From Bradyrhizobium daqingense (lineage in GTDB: Bacteria; Pseudomonadota; Alphaproteobacteria; Rhizobiales; Xanthobacteraceae): DNA of 64,000 nucleotides. The first letter of the stretch is position 1. Each line of letters begins with the position of its first letter. Both the position numbers and the translations under genes were made by a program. The stretch is taken from the NCBI RefSeq assembly GCF_021044685.1, contig NZ_CP088014.1:186001-250000 (forward strand), written 5' to 3'. The notes below the pieces were generated by a model. The model was given only the letters and a program-made list of their open reading frames with translations, was not told the DNA's origin and did not search any database. Shown piece after piece: positions 1 through 8,164 of this stretch.

Positions 1-795
1 CATGATTTCGGTAGCCCGGTCGCGGCCTGGTGCGCACTGATCCGGCCCGACGTGTTTCGTTCGCTGACGCTGATGAGCGCGCCATTCGGCGGCGCGCCGG
101 CGTTGCCGTTCGACACGGTCGACCGTCCGTCGAAGCCCGCGGTGGAAGATCCCGTTCATCGCGAGCTCGCCGCGCTGCCGCGTCCGCGAAAGCACTATCA
201 ATGGTACTATTCGACACGTCAGGCCAATGCCGACATGCAGCAGGCCCCGCAGGGCCTGCATGATTTCCTGCGCGCCTATTATCATCACAAGAGCGCCGAC
301 TGGACCGACAACAAGCCTTATCCGCTGAAGTCATGGTCCGCAGGCGAGCTGGCAAAACTGCCGACCTACTACGTGATGGACCTGAATGAGACCATGGCCG
401 ATACGGTCGCCAAGGAGATGCCCTCGCCCGCTGCGATCGTCGCCAATCAATGGCTGCCGGACAGCGATCTCGCCTATTACGCCGCCGAATATGGCCGCAC
501 CGGATTCCAGGGCGGGCTGCAATGGTATCGCTACGGCACGTCGGGCATGCTCAACAACGAGATGCAATTGTTCGCCGGACGGAGCATCGACGTGCCCTCC
601 TGCTTCATCTCGGGCAAGCAGGATTGGGGCACCTATCAACGCCCAGGCGCGTTCGCAGCAATGCAGGGACGCGGCTGCACGAAGATGCTCGGATGCCATC
701 TCGTCGACGGCGCCGGTCATTGGGTGCAGCAGGAACAGCCGGCCGAGGTGAGCCGGTTGCTGCTGGCGTTTCTCGCCAGGGCTCGCACCGGCTGA
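1..795 (+). CDS. alpha/beta hydrolase, epoxide-hydrolase-like (5' end cut off)
   Basis: The reading frame is open from the first base, so the start lies before the window; 264 residues are visible. The visible part opens with HDFGSPVAAW. This is the nucleophile elbow of alpha/beta hydrolases with Asp as nucleophile, as in soluble epoxide hydrolases and haloalkane dehalogenases. The C-terminal part has GKQDWGTY (likely the acid residue) and GAGHWVQQEQP (the catalytic His in the usual epoxide-hydrolase context). The cap region lies between. A cytosolic hydrolase of epoxides or similar small molecules is inferred; the substrate cannot be read from the sequence. The missing N-terminus would hold the HGXP oxyanion motif. 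Confidence 0.85.
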   Translation, partial: HDFGSPVAAWCALIRPDVFRSLTLMSAPFGGAPALPFDTVDRPSKPAVEDPVHRELAALPRPRKHYQWYYSTRQANADMQQAPQGLHDFLRAYYHHKSADWTDNKPYPLKSWSAGELAKLPTYYVMDLNETMADTVAKEMPSPAAIVANQWLPDSDLAYYAAEYGRTGFQGGLQWYRYGTSGMLNNEMQLFAGRSIDVPSCFISGKQDWGTYQRPGAFAAMQGRGCTKMLGCHLVDGAGHWVQQEQPAEVSRLLLAFLARARTG

Positions 796-824
796 TTTGA
801 CCGGGGAACCAGGGCAGCCTATAG

Positions 825-841
825 TTTAGAATAATTCTAAA
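825..841. promoter_or_regulatory. iron control element (Irr-type operator) upstream of mbfA
   Basis: TTTAGAATAATTCTAAA is a perfect odd-length palindrome (8-bp arms around a central A). It lies 17 bp before the GTG start of the MbfA gene. It matches the known rhizobial ICE motif, which is bound by Irr under iron limitation. At this position binding would block transcription, giving expression when iron is plentiful. The palindrome is seen directly; binding by Irr is inferred from the family and from the gene it precedes. Confidence 0.85.
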
Positions 842-858
842 CTCATGCCAGGGCCGCC

Positions 859-1830
859 GTGAAGAGTTTTTCCGAGCTGACCGAGCGCGAGGTGCTTGCG
901 GTCGCGATCTCCTCCGAGGAGGAGGACAGCCGCATCTACATGACCTTCGCCGAAGATCTGCGGGAGCGTTATCCGGACACAGCCAGGATTTTCGAGCAGA
1001 TGGCCGAGGAGGAGCGCGGCCATCGGCATCGCCTCCTCCAGCTTTATGAGGAGCGTTTTGGCGCGCATCTGCCGCCGATCCGCCGCGAGGATGTCAAAGG
1101 CTTCCTGCGCCGGCGCCCGATCTGGCTGACCAAGAACCTGCCGCTCGACACCATCCGGAAAGAGGTCGAGACCATGGAGCTCGAGGCCGAGCGCTTCTAC
1201 GCGCGCGCCGCCGAGCAGGCCGAGGATGTCGGCGTGCGCCGCCTGCTCGGCGATCTCGCCGAGGAAGAGAAGCATCACGAGCACCGCGCCACAGAGCTTA
1301 CTGACGAGATCCTGAAGCCGGACGTGCGCGCCGAGGAAGACCGCACGCGGCGCCGGATGTTCGTGCTGCAATATGTGCAGCCCGGCCTCGCCGGCCTGAT
1401 GGACGGATCGGTCTCGACGCTGGCGCCGCTGTTCGCCGCCGCCTTCGCCACGCACCAGAACTGGCAGACCTTCCTGGTGGGCCTTGCCGCCTCGATCGGC
1501 GCCGGCATCAGCATGGGCTTTGCGGAGGCGCTGTCCGACGATGGTTCGCTCACCGGGCGCGGCTCGCCCTGGCTGCGCGGCCTCACCTGCGGTGCGATGA
1601 CCACGCTCGGCGGTCTCGGTCACACCGCGCCTTATCTGGTACCCGACACCTGGCCCAACGCATTCTGGATCGCGACCGCAATCGCCTGCGTCGTCGTGTT
1701 CTTCGAGTTGTGGGCGATCGCCTTCATCCGCTCTCGCTACATGGACACGCCGTTCCTCCAGGCCGCGTTCCAGATCGTGCTCGGCGGCGCCATCGTGCTG
1801 GCGGTGGGGATCGTGATCGGGGCGGCGTAA
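859..1830 (+). CDS. mbfA: membrane-bound ferritin-like iron exporter MbfA
   Basis: This is a 323-residue two-domain protein. Residues 1-150 form a ferritin-like (erythrin) four-helix domain with the Glu/His iron ligands in E20-E22, E50-E52/H55, E107-E109 and E135-E137/H139. Residues 170-323 form a VIT1/CCC1-like membrane domain ([14 protein letters not shown], then several hydrophobic helices). This arrangement is characteristic of MbfA, which exports iron across the inner membrane and protects against iron and peroxide stress in Bradyrhizobium and Agrobacterium. The start is a GTG at 859. The palindrome at 825-841 sits just upstream and implies iron-dependent control through Irr. Monocistronic; a palindromic repeat follows. 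Confidence 0.93.
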   Translation: MKSFSELTEREVLAVAISSEEEDSRIYMTFAEDLRERYPDTARIFEQMAEEERGHRHRLLQLYEERFGAHLPPIRREDVKGFLRRRPIWLTKNLPLDTIRKEVETMELEAERFYARAAEQAEDVGVRRLLGDLAEEEKHHEHRATELTDEILKPDVRAEEDRTRRRMFVLQYVQPGLAGLMDGSVSTLAPLFAAAFATHQNWQTFLVGLAASIGAGISMGFAEALSDDGSLTGRGSPWLRGLTCGAMTTLGGLGHTAPYLVPDTWPNAFWIATAIACVVVFFELWAIAFIRSRYMDTPFLQAAFQIVLGGAIVLAVGIVIGAA

Positions 1831-1835
1831 CTCGC

Positions 1836-1880
1836 TGTCATGCCCCGCGAAGGCGGGGCATCCAGTACACGCCGCGACGT
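1836..1880. repeat. dispersed palindromic repeat (family B, short copy)
   Basis: A TGTCATGCCCCGC...GCGGGGCATCCAGTA stretch has 8-bp inverted arms at 1841-1848 and 1853-1860. It shares its 'GTCATGCCCC...GGGGCATCCAGTAC' framework with the longer copies at 4071-4174 and 15826-15928. Its position right after mbfA would also let it act as a transcript-end hairpin. Confidence 0.6.
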
Positions 1881-2048
1881 GTCGGTTCGATCACGACCGT
1901 GTCGGAAGACTGAATCGCCCGCCCCAGTGCGCAATTGCGCAGAGCCGGGCGATGACAGCTCGTGACATATCAATCGCCATCAAACACCCGTTGCAGCTCT
2001 CGGCCAAACTGCGCATCATCCTTGGACAATAAGAACAGGAGACGTGCC

Positions 2049-3521
2049 GTGGCCAAATCGCAATGGAGTTTCAAGAGCGCCGTCGAGCTGTCGACTGCGT
2101 TGACGGCAAAGAAAGTTTCCGCTGTCGAGCTCACCCAGGACGCGATCGACCGCATCGAACGGCACGACGGCAAGATCAACGCGGTCTGCGTGCGCGATTT
2201 CGATCGCGCGCTCGTTGCGGCGCGCGAGGCGGATGCCGCACTGGCGCGCGGCGAGCGCAAGCTGCTGCTCGGCCTGCCCTTGACGATCAAGGAATCCTTC
2301 AACATCGCCGGCCTTCCGACGACCTGGGGATTCGTCCCGCAGAAGAACTTCAAGCCTGCCGAAGACGCGTTGCCGGTGGCGCGCATCAAGCAGGCCGGCG
2401 GCGTGATCCTCGGCAAGACCAACGTCCCGGTCGGCCTCGGCGACTGGCAGAGCTACAACGACATCTACGGCACCACGAACAACCCGTATGACCTCGGCCG
2501 CACGCCGGGGGGATCGTCCGGGGGATCGTCGGCGGCCCTCGCCGCGGGCTATTGCGCGCTCGCCACCGGCTCCGACATCGGCGGTTCGCTGCGCGTGCCG
2601 GCGTTTCATTGCGGCATCTTCGCCCACAAGCCGACCATCAATCTCTGCGCGGCGCGCGGCGAGACGCCGCCGCCATTTCCCGCCATTCCGCGCGAGGGCG
2701 ATCTCGCCGTCATCGGTCCGATGGCGCGCACGGCGGCGGATCTGTCCCTGCTGCTCGACGTCATGGCCGGACCGGATCCGCTGGAAGGCGGCATCGCCTA
2801 CAAGCTCGATCTGCCTGCGGCACGGCATCAGTCGCTGCGCGATTTTCGCATCCTGGTGATCGACAGCCATCCGCTGCTGCCGACCGACAGGGACGTGCGC
2901 GGCGCGATCGACAAGCTCGCGGCGGGTCTTTCGAAGGCCGGCGTTACGGTTGCGCGCGAGAGCCCGCTGCTGCCGGACTTCGCGGAGACGTCACGGCTGT
3001 ACATGCGCATGCTGCTGGGCTTCCTCGGCGCGTTCTTCCCGCCGGAGGAGCTTGCGGATGTGCAGGCGCGGGCGAGCCAGCTCTCGCCGGAGGACCGGAG
3101 CCTCAATGCGGAGCGACTGCGCGGCGCCACCGCAAGCCACCGTGCCTGGGTGCTCGACGCCGGCGCCCGTGCCGGCCTGCGCGCGCAATGGCGCGCACTA
3201 TTCAAGAGTTTCGATGCGGTGATCTGCCCGATCATGCCGACGGCGGCGTTTCCGCATGATCACTCGCCGGAGCAGCGCCTGCGAACGATCGGCATCGACG
3301 GCAAGGACTACCCCTATTCCGACCAGCTCGCCTGGCCGGGCATCGCGACGCTTCCCGGCCTGCCGGCAACAGCCGTTCCGCTCGGCCTGTCGAAGGACGG
3401 GCTGCCGGTTGGCGCGCAGATCGTCGGTCCCTTCCTCGAGGACCGCACGCCCTTGAGGCTCGCCGAGCTGATCGAGCGCGAGTTCGGCGGATTCGTGCCG
3501 CCGCCTATGTTTGACGATTAA
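2049..3521 (+). CDS. amidase signature family protein
   Basis: A 490-residue amidase. The Ser-cisSer-Lys triad is visible as Lys81 (PLTIKES), Ser156 in GGSSGGSSAAL and nucleophile Ser180 in GSDIGGS; the 24-residue gap between the serines is the family norm. The start is GTG 2049, preceded by AGGAG at about 7 nt. The frame stays open upstream to 1962, but no homologous sequence is apparent there. The family hydrolyses amide bonds of small molecules in the cytoplasm. Substrate specificity is not predictable, and GatA is unlikely without gatB/gatC nearby. It stands alone between mbfA and a palindromic repeat. Confidence 0.9.
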   Translation: MAKSQWSFKSAVELSTALTAKKVSAVELTQDAIDRIERHDGKINAVCVRDFDRALVAAREADAALARGERKLLLGLPLTIKESFNIAGLPTTWGFVPQKNFKPAEDALPVARIKQAGGVILGKTNVPVGLGDWQSYNDIYGTTNNPYDLGRTPGGSSGGSSAALAAGYCALATGSDIGGSLRVPAFHCGIFAHKPTINLCAARGETPPPFPAIPREGDLAVIGPMARTAADLSLLLDVMAGPDPLEGGIAYKLDLPAARHQSLRDFRILVIDSHPLLPTDRDVRGAIDKLAAGLSKAGVTVARESPLLPDFAETSRLYMRMLLGFLGAFFPPEELADVQARASQLSPEDRSLNAERLRGATASHRAWVLDAGARAGLRAQWRALFKSFDAVICPIMPTAAFPHDHSPEQRLRTIGIDGKDYPYSDQLAWPGIATLPGLPATAVPLGLSKDGLPVGAQIVGPFLEDRTPLRLAELIEREFGGFVPPPMFDD

Positions 3522-3529
3522 TCTTCCCT

Positions 3530-3615
3530 GTCATTGCGAGGAGCTCTTGCGACGAAGCAATCCAGACTGCATCCGCGGAGACATTTCTGGATTGCTTCGC
3601 TCCGCTCGCAATGAC
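3530..3615. repeat. dispersed palindromic repeat (family A)
   Basis: The element runs from GTCATTGCGAGGAGC to GCTCGCAATGAC. Its long imperfect arms include GAAGCAATCCAG and CTGGATTGCTTCG, folding the whole 86-bp element into one hairpin. A second copy lies at 8061-8144. It sits between the amidase and the NTF2-like gene. Confidence 0.85.
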
Positions 3616-3687
3616 GGGCTGAAATAACTGCGAGCTATTAGGTTCGCACTTCTCGCGCGCCCCGGAATGACAGAAGGAGGAAGCACC

Positions 3688-4041
3688 ATGAGCGACGACC
3701 TCGAACGGCTCACCGCGCTCAACCGCGACTATGTCGCCTCCGTGCAGAACTGCGACGTCAAGCGCTTCGACGAGATCCTCGCCCCGGAGTTCTACTGCTC
3801 CAATCCCGACAAGACGCTGGTCGACCGCGCGGCGTTCCTGGAGCAGACGGCGCGGCCGATCGCGATCCGCAATTTGCATGCGCACGACGTCATCATCCGC
3901 ATCATGGGCGAGTTCGCCATCATCCACGCCACCACGAGCTATACGACGGCCGATGGACAGCAAGCGACGGGGCGTTACACCGATTGCTGGGCGAAGAAGA
4001 ACGGCAAGTGGCTGGCAGTATCCGCGCACGTGTCGCGGTGA
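3688..4041 (+). CDS. NTF2-like (SnoaL/DUF4440-type) protein
   Basis: A small 117-residue cytosolic protein starting MSDDLERLTALNRDYV. A leading amphipathic helix is followed by alternating beta-strands ending WLAVSAHVSR, which fits the cone-shaped NTF2-like fold (DUF4440/SnoaL_3). Start ATG 3688 is preceded by AGAAGGAGG at ideal spacing, so the in-frame ATG at 3667 is not favoured. Members bind or isomerise small molecules; no function can be assigned here. It is flanked by palindromic repeats on both sides and so is probably a single-gene transcript. Confidence 0.8.
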   Translation: MSDDLERLTALNRDYVASVQNCDVKRFDEILAPEFYCSNPDKTLVDRAAFLEQTARPIAIRNLHAHDVIIRIMGEFAIIHATTSYTTADGQQATGRYTDCWAKKNGKWLAVSAHVSR

Positions 4042-4070
4042 GATGAGCTATTGCCTCCGCGCCCTCCAAT

Positions 4071-4174
4071 GTCATGCCCCGGCTTGACCGGGGCATCCAG
4101 TACGCCGCGGCGGCAGTTGTGCGAACGAACTACCGCCGCGGCGTACTGGATCGCCCGCCTTCGCGGGCGATGAC
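4071..4174. repeat. dispersed palindromic repeat (family B)
   Basis: The element runs from GTCATGCCCCGGCTTGACC to CGCCTTCGCGGGCGATGAC. The inner arms GTACGCCGCGGCGG / CCGCCGCGGCGTAC pair. It lies between convergent genes (NTF2-like on plus, alcohol dehydrogenase on minus) and could serve both as a transcript end. Confidence 0.85.
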
Positions 4175-4188
4175 GCCGTCAGTGTGGC

Positions 4189-5277
4189 TCAACTATCGAA
4201 CACGATCACGCTGCGCAGCGTCTTGCCGGCCTTCATGCTAGCGAAGCCCTCGTTGATCTCGCTGAGCTTCAGCTTGGCTGAGATCCAGTCCTCCAGGTGC
4301 AGCCGGCCGCGCAGGTAGAAATCGACCAGCCTCGGCATGTCGACGCGGAAATGGTTCGAGCCCATCGAGGAGCCCTGGATCTTGCGCTCGCGCAGGAAGT
4401 CGAAGCCATGCAGCTCGATCTTCTGGCCGAACGGGATCATGCCGACGATGGTGGCGGTGCCGCCGGAAGTCAGCATGCCAAACGCCTGCTCGGCGGTCTC
4501 CTTGCGCCCGAGCACCTCGAAGGAATGATGCACGCCGCCATTGGTGAGGTCGCGCACCTGCTTCACGACGTCGCCATCCGCCGGGTTGATGATGTCGGTC
4601 GCGCCCAGCTTGGTCGCAAGCTGTAGCTTGGCCGGATTGGTATCGATGGCGATGATGCGGCCGGCGCCGGCGATCTGCGCGCCGTTGATCGCCGCCATGC
4701 CGACGCCGCCGCAGCCGATCACCGCCACGGTCTCGCCAGCCGTTACCTTCGCCGTATTCACCACCGCACCGTAGCCGGTGATGACGCCGCAGCCGATCAG
4801 GGCGGCGAGATCGAGCGGCATTTCTTTCCGGATCTTCACGATGGCGTTCTCGTGCACCAGCATCTGCTCGGCGAACGACGAGAGATTGAGGAACTGGTGC
4901 AGCTTCTCGGGCTTCGACCATTGCATCCGGTTCGAGACGCCCGGCATCATCTTCACTGTGGTGTCGGTGCAGAGCACGGTGCGGCCGGTCGTGCAGTTGT
5001 CGCAGGTGCCGCAGAACACCGACAGGCAGGTGACGACATGATCGCCCGGCTTGACGTAAGTGACGTCGGAGCCGACCTGCTCGACCACGCCGGCGGATTC
5101 GTGCCCGAGCACCGCGGGCAACGGATGCGGATAGAGCCCTTCCATGAAATGCAGATCGGAGTGGCAGAGGCCGGCGACCGCGGTGCGGATCAGCACCTCG
5201 CGCGGCCCTGGTTTCGGCAGGCTGACGTCCTCGATGACGAGCGGCTGGTTGACTTCATGGAGGACGGCGGCCTTCAT
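4189..5277 (-). CDS. zinc-dependent alcohol dehydrogenase (MDR family)
   Basis: A 362-residue medium-chain dehydrogenase. Cys38 (GLCHSD) and His59-Glu60 (LGHE) are catalytic-zinc ligands. Cys89, Cys92, Cys95 and Cys103 form the structural-zinc lobe. GCGGVG followed by Asp in IIAIDTN marks an NAD-binding Rossmann fold. The start is ATG 5277, preceded by GGGGAG; upstream in-frame codons have no family similarity. It oxidises an alcohol to an aldehyde (or the reverse) in the cytosol. It follows the acyl-CoA dehydrogenase by 43 bp on the same strand, so co-transcription and a shared catabolic route are likely. The substrate is unknown. Confidence 0.9.
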   Translation of the reverse strand: MKAAVLHEVNQPLVIEDVSLPKPGPREVLIRTAVAGLCHSDLHFMEGLYPHPLPAVLGHESAGVVEQVGSDVTYVKPGDHVVTCLSVFCGTCDNCTTGRTVLCTDTTVKMMPGVSNRMQWSKPEKLHQFLNLSSFAEQMLVHENAIVKIRKEMPLDLAALIGCGVITGYGAVVNTAKVTAGETVAVIGCGGVGMAAINGAQIAGAGRIIAIDTNPAKLQLATKLGATDIINPADGDVVKQVRDLTNGGVHHSFEVLGRKETAEQAFGMLTSGGTATIVGMIPFGQKIELHGFDFLRERKIQGSSMGSNHFRVDMPRLVDFYLRGRLHLEDWISAKLKLSEINEGFASMKAGKTLRSVIVFDS

Positions 5278-5320
5278 CGAGCACTCCCCGGTTTGTTTTT
5301 GCTTGATCGTGAAGTACAGC

Positions 5321-7105
5321 CTACGCCGCCAGAACCAGTTCGCCAACCTCGCTCATGCCGGCTGAGCTGTCGCCGAGCAGCAGCGCGGCGATCTTGGCTT
5401 GCACGGGATTTTCCGTTAGCCGGAACGGATCGCTTGGCAACACGCGATGGTCAACCACGAGTCGCGACAGCAGCAGCCGGCGCGCATCGCCGCGCATCTC
5501 ATGGATACGGTGCGCTTCCCAGGCGAGCGCGACCGCGCTTGCGACGTGATAGAGCAGGCTGGTGGCGCGCCGCGCGTCGGCCTCGTTGTCGGCCTTGGAC
5601 GCGACCTCGCGCGCGAAGCCGACAGCACGATCGACGAGGCCGCGCAGATGCTCGCGCCAGGCCTGCGGCACGGTCGCGCTGTCGTCGAGCCGGGCATGCA
5701 GATCGGCTGCGAGCGCGGACTCGGCGCCGTGGCGGCCGACCGCGCGCCTGAGCGCGTCGATCGCCACGATGTTGCCGGTGCCTTCCCAAACCGAGCCGAG
5801 ATGGGCATCGCGCAGTAGACGTGGGGTGGCGAATTCCTCGATATAGCCGATGCCGCCGCGCATCTCGAGCGCATCACCGCAGACCTTTCGCGCATCGCGG
5901 GTGGCGCGAAATTTCAGCGTCGGCGTGAGGATGCGCAAGAGCGCCGCCGCATCCTGGCTGCCGGCTTCGGCGCGGTCGAGCGCATCGGCGGTGAGGAAGC
6001 TCATCGACAGCGCCTGCTCGACCGGCAGCATGATCTTCAACATCTGGCGACGACCGAGCGGCAGGTCGATGATGCGGCTGCCGAACACCACGCGGTTCTT
6101 CGCGACGGTCATCGCGTCGTGATAGGCCCGCCGCATCAATGCGGTGGATTTGACGCCGTTGGAGAGCCGCGACGAGTTCACCATCTCGGCCATCTGCACG
6201 AAGCCGCGGTCGAGCTTGCCGACGGCATAGGCGATCGCGCCTTCGAACTTGATCTCGCCCGAGGCCATGGAGCGGGTGCCGAGCTTGTCCTTGAGACGCA
6301 CGATCCTGTAGTGGTTCTGCGAGCCATCGTCGAGAAAGCGCGGCATCAGGAACAGGCCGACGCCGCGCGTGCCGGGGCCGGCGCCCTCAGGGCGCGCGAG
6401 CAGCATCACCACCTTGGCATCGGCATTCGAGCAGAACCATTTCTCGCCATAGAGGCGCCAATGCTCGCCCTCCTGCACCGCGCGCGTGGTCAGCGTGCCG
6501 ACGTCGGAGCCGCCCTCCTTCTCGGTCATGAACTGGCCGCCCTGGGTCAGCTTGCTCATGTCGGTCTGGGTGAGACCGTCGAGATATCTGGCCTTCAATG
6601 CCTCGCTGCCGAAATTCGCCAGCAATTTTGCGCAGCCGTCGGTGACGTTGATCGGGCAGCCCATGCCGAATTCGGTCTGGTTGAACAGGAAGGTGAAGGC
6701 GTGCTTGGCGACGACGGGATATTTGTCTGGCCAGCCCATGATGCCCTTGCGGATCGAAAGCGCATGGATGCCGAACTCGCCGAACGCGGCCTTCTCCAGC
6801 TCGCGATAGGCCGGATGGTATTCGATCCACTGCACGTCGCGGCCGAACTTGTCGCGCTGGTGCAGAATGGGCGTGTGCCGGTCGGCGAGCCGCGCGCATT
6901 CGTCGAGCACGCCGCCGGCGAGTTCGCCGAGACGGTCGAGATGCGGCTCGATGTGACGGAAAAGTGTATCAGGCAGATGGATGCGCAGCAGGTCGGTCAG
7001 CGCCGGATCGGCACGGTAGAAATTCATGCCCGAGGTGTCGGGCGCCAGCAGGCCGGACGGCTCGGCCGCGACGTGTTTTGGCTGCGCTGGGACCGGCTTG
7101 TGCAT
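5321..7105 (-). CDS. acyl-CoA dehydrogenase, AidB-like
   Basis: A 594-residue flavoprotein. The acyl-CoA dehydrogenase core includes MTEKEGGSDVGT and WFCSNADA (substrate and FAD contacts) and the C-terminal GGIGYIEEFATPRLLRDA and WEGTGNI motifs. The length and the extended C-terminus resemble the AidB/long acyl-CoA dehydrogenase branch rather than 380-residue short-chain enzymes. Start ATG 7105 has GAGGA about 7 nt upstream; the longer in-frame extension would run across the divergent promoter region and was rejected. It probably oxidises an acyl-CoA and passes electrons to ETF. It is the first gene of a two-gene unit with the alcohol dehydrogenase and is divergent from the SDR gene. Whether it has a DNA-repair-related role like AidB is not shown. 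Confidence 0.88.
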   Translation of the reverse strand: MHKPVPAQPKHVAAEPSGLLAPDTSGMNFYRADPALTDLLRIHLPDTLFRHIEPHLDRLGELAGGVLDECARLADRHTPILHQRDKFGRDVQWIEYHPAYRELEKAAFGEFGIHALSIRKGIMGWPDKYPVVAKHAFTFLFNQTEFGMGCPINVTDGCAKLLANFGSEALKARYLDGLTQTDMSKLTQGGQFMTEKEGGSDVGTLTTRAVQEGEHWRLYGEKWFCSNADAKVVMLLARPEGAGPGTRGVGLFLMPRFLDDGSQNHYRIVRLKDKLGTRSMASGEIKFEGAIAYAVGKLDRGFVQMAEMVNSSRLSNGVKSTALMRRAYHDAMTVAKNRVVFGSRIIDLPLGRRQMLKIMLPVEQALSMSFLTADALDRAEAGSQDAAALLRILTPTLKFRATRDARKVCGDALEMRGGIGYIEEFATPRLLRDAHLGSVWEGTGNIVAIDALRRAVGRHGAESALAADLHARLDDSATVPQAWREHLRGLVDRAVGFAREVASKADNEADARRATSLLYHVASAVALAWEAHRIHEMRGDARRLLLSRLVVDHRVLPSDPFRLTENPVQAKIAALLLGDSSAGMSEVGELVLAA

Positions 7106-7337
7106 GATCGTCCTCTTCGTTTCCGCCCGACGGCAAGTCTTCACTTGTCTTGGCGCTTGCCGCTTGGGATGATGTCGATCATGCGCCAGCGGCGGACGCG
7201 GATAAAGCCGCAAATTGTCAGGCCCGCATGATCGCCGTGAAGGAGCAATTCGCTCTGCGGAATTGTGAATGCTCCGGCTGGTTGTCCGCGCGGACCATGC
7301 ATAGATCAACGGCTCCCCGTCTGCGAGAGATCACGCC

Positions 7338-8039
7338 ATGGAACACCCGAAATACAAGATCGCGCTCATCGTCGGCGCCGGCGAAGGATTGAGCGCGTCG
7401 CTGGCGCGGCTGTTGGCCGCCCAGAACATCCGCGTCGCCCTTGCCGCGCGCAAGATCGAGAAGCTCGGCGCGCTCTGCACCGCGACCGGTGCAAAGGCCT
7501 ATGCCTGCAACGCGACGGACCCCGAGGAGGTCGAGCGGCTGTTCGGCCTCGTCGAGCGCGAGATCGGCACGCCCGATCTCGTCGTCTACAACGCCAGCGG
7601 CCGCACCCGCGGACCGTTCGTGGATCTCGTCCCGGCCGATGTGGCGCAGGCGATTGCGGTCAGCGCCTATGGCGGCTTCCTGGTGGCGCAGCAGGCGGCG
7701 AGGCGCATGCTGCCGAACAAGCATGGCGCGATCCTGTTCACCGGCGCCTCCGCCAGCGTCAAGGGCTATGCGCAGTCGGCGTCGTTCGCGATGGGCAAGT
7801 TCGCGCTGCGTGGCCTTGCACAGAGTCTCGCGCGCGAATTGTCGCCGCAGGGCATCCATGTCGCGCATTTCGTCATCGACGGCGGCATTCGCAGTGCCGC
7901 GCGCACCGAACCTGCCGACAAGCCGGATTCGATGCTCGATCCCGACGCGATCGCAGAGAGCTATTGGAACGTGCTGCAGCAGCCGCGCAGCGCCTGGAGC
8001 TGGGAGCTGGAGCTGCGGCCTTGGGTGGAGAATTTTTGA
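7338..8039 (+). CDS. atypical short-chain dehydrogenase/reductase (Phe for catalytic Tyr)
   Basis: A 233-residue SDR-fold protein. The N-terminal VGAGEGLSAS (residues 12-21) only partly matches the TGxxxGxG nucleotide motif. In the active-site helix the usual YxxxK is FxxxK: Phe150 and Lys154 in SASFAMGK, with the serines 138/140 kept. This combination fits the atypical SDR_c10-type subgroup, known to carry Phe here. The fold binds NAD(P) but the standard proton-relay chemistry is doubtful. It is divergent from the acyl-CoA dehydrogenase and followed by a crotonase, so a role in acyl-CoA or alcohol breakdown is inferred. Confidence 0.85.
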   Translation: MEHPKYKIALIVGAGEGLSASLARLLAAQNIRVALAARKIEKLGALCTATGAKAYACNATDPEEVERLFGLVEREIGTPDLVVYNASGRTRGPFVDLVPADVAQAIAVSAYGGFLVAQQAARRMLPNKHGAILFTGASASVKGYAQSASFAMGKFALRGLAQSLARELSPQGIHVAHFVIDGGIRSAARTEPADKPDSMLDPDAIAESYWNVLQQPRSAWSWELELRPWVENF

Positions 8040-8060
8040 GGCGATAAGGCAACAACAACC

Positions 8061-8144
8061 GTCATTGCGAGGAGCGAAGCGACGAAGCAATCCAGACTTG
8101 TCCCGCGGAGAGATTCTGGATTGCTTCGCTTCGCTCGCAATGAC
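8061..8144. repeat. dispersed palindromic repeat (family A)
   Basis: This is the second copy of the element at 3530-3615: GTCATTGCGAGGAGCGAAG at one end, CTTCGCTCGCAATGAC at the other, with GAAGCAATCCAG / CTGGATTGCTTC between. It separates the SDR gene from the crotonase gene, so their co-transcription would pass through a strong hairpin. Confidence 0.87.
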
Positions 8145-8164
8145 GAGAAAGAGAGGGAGGCGAC

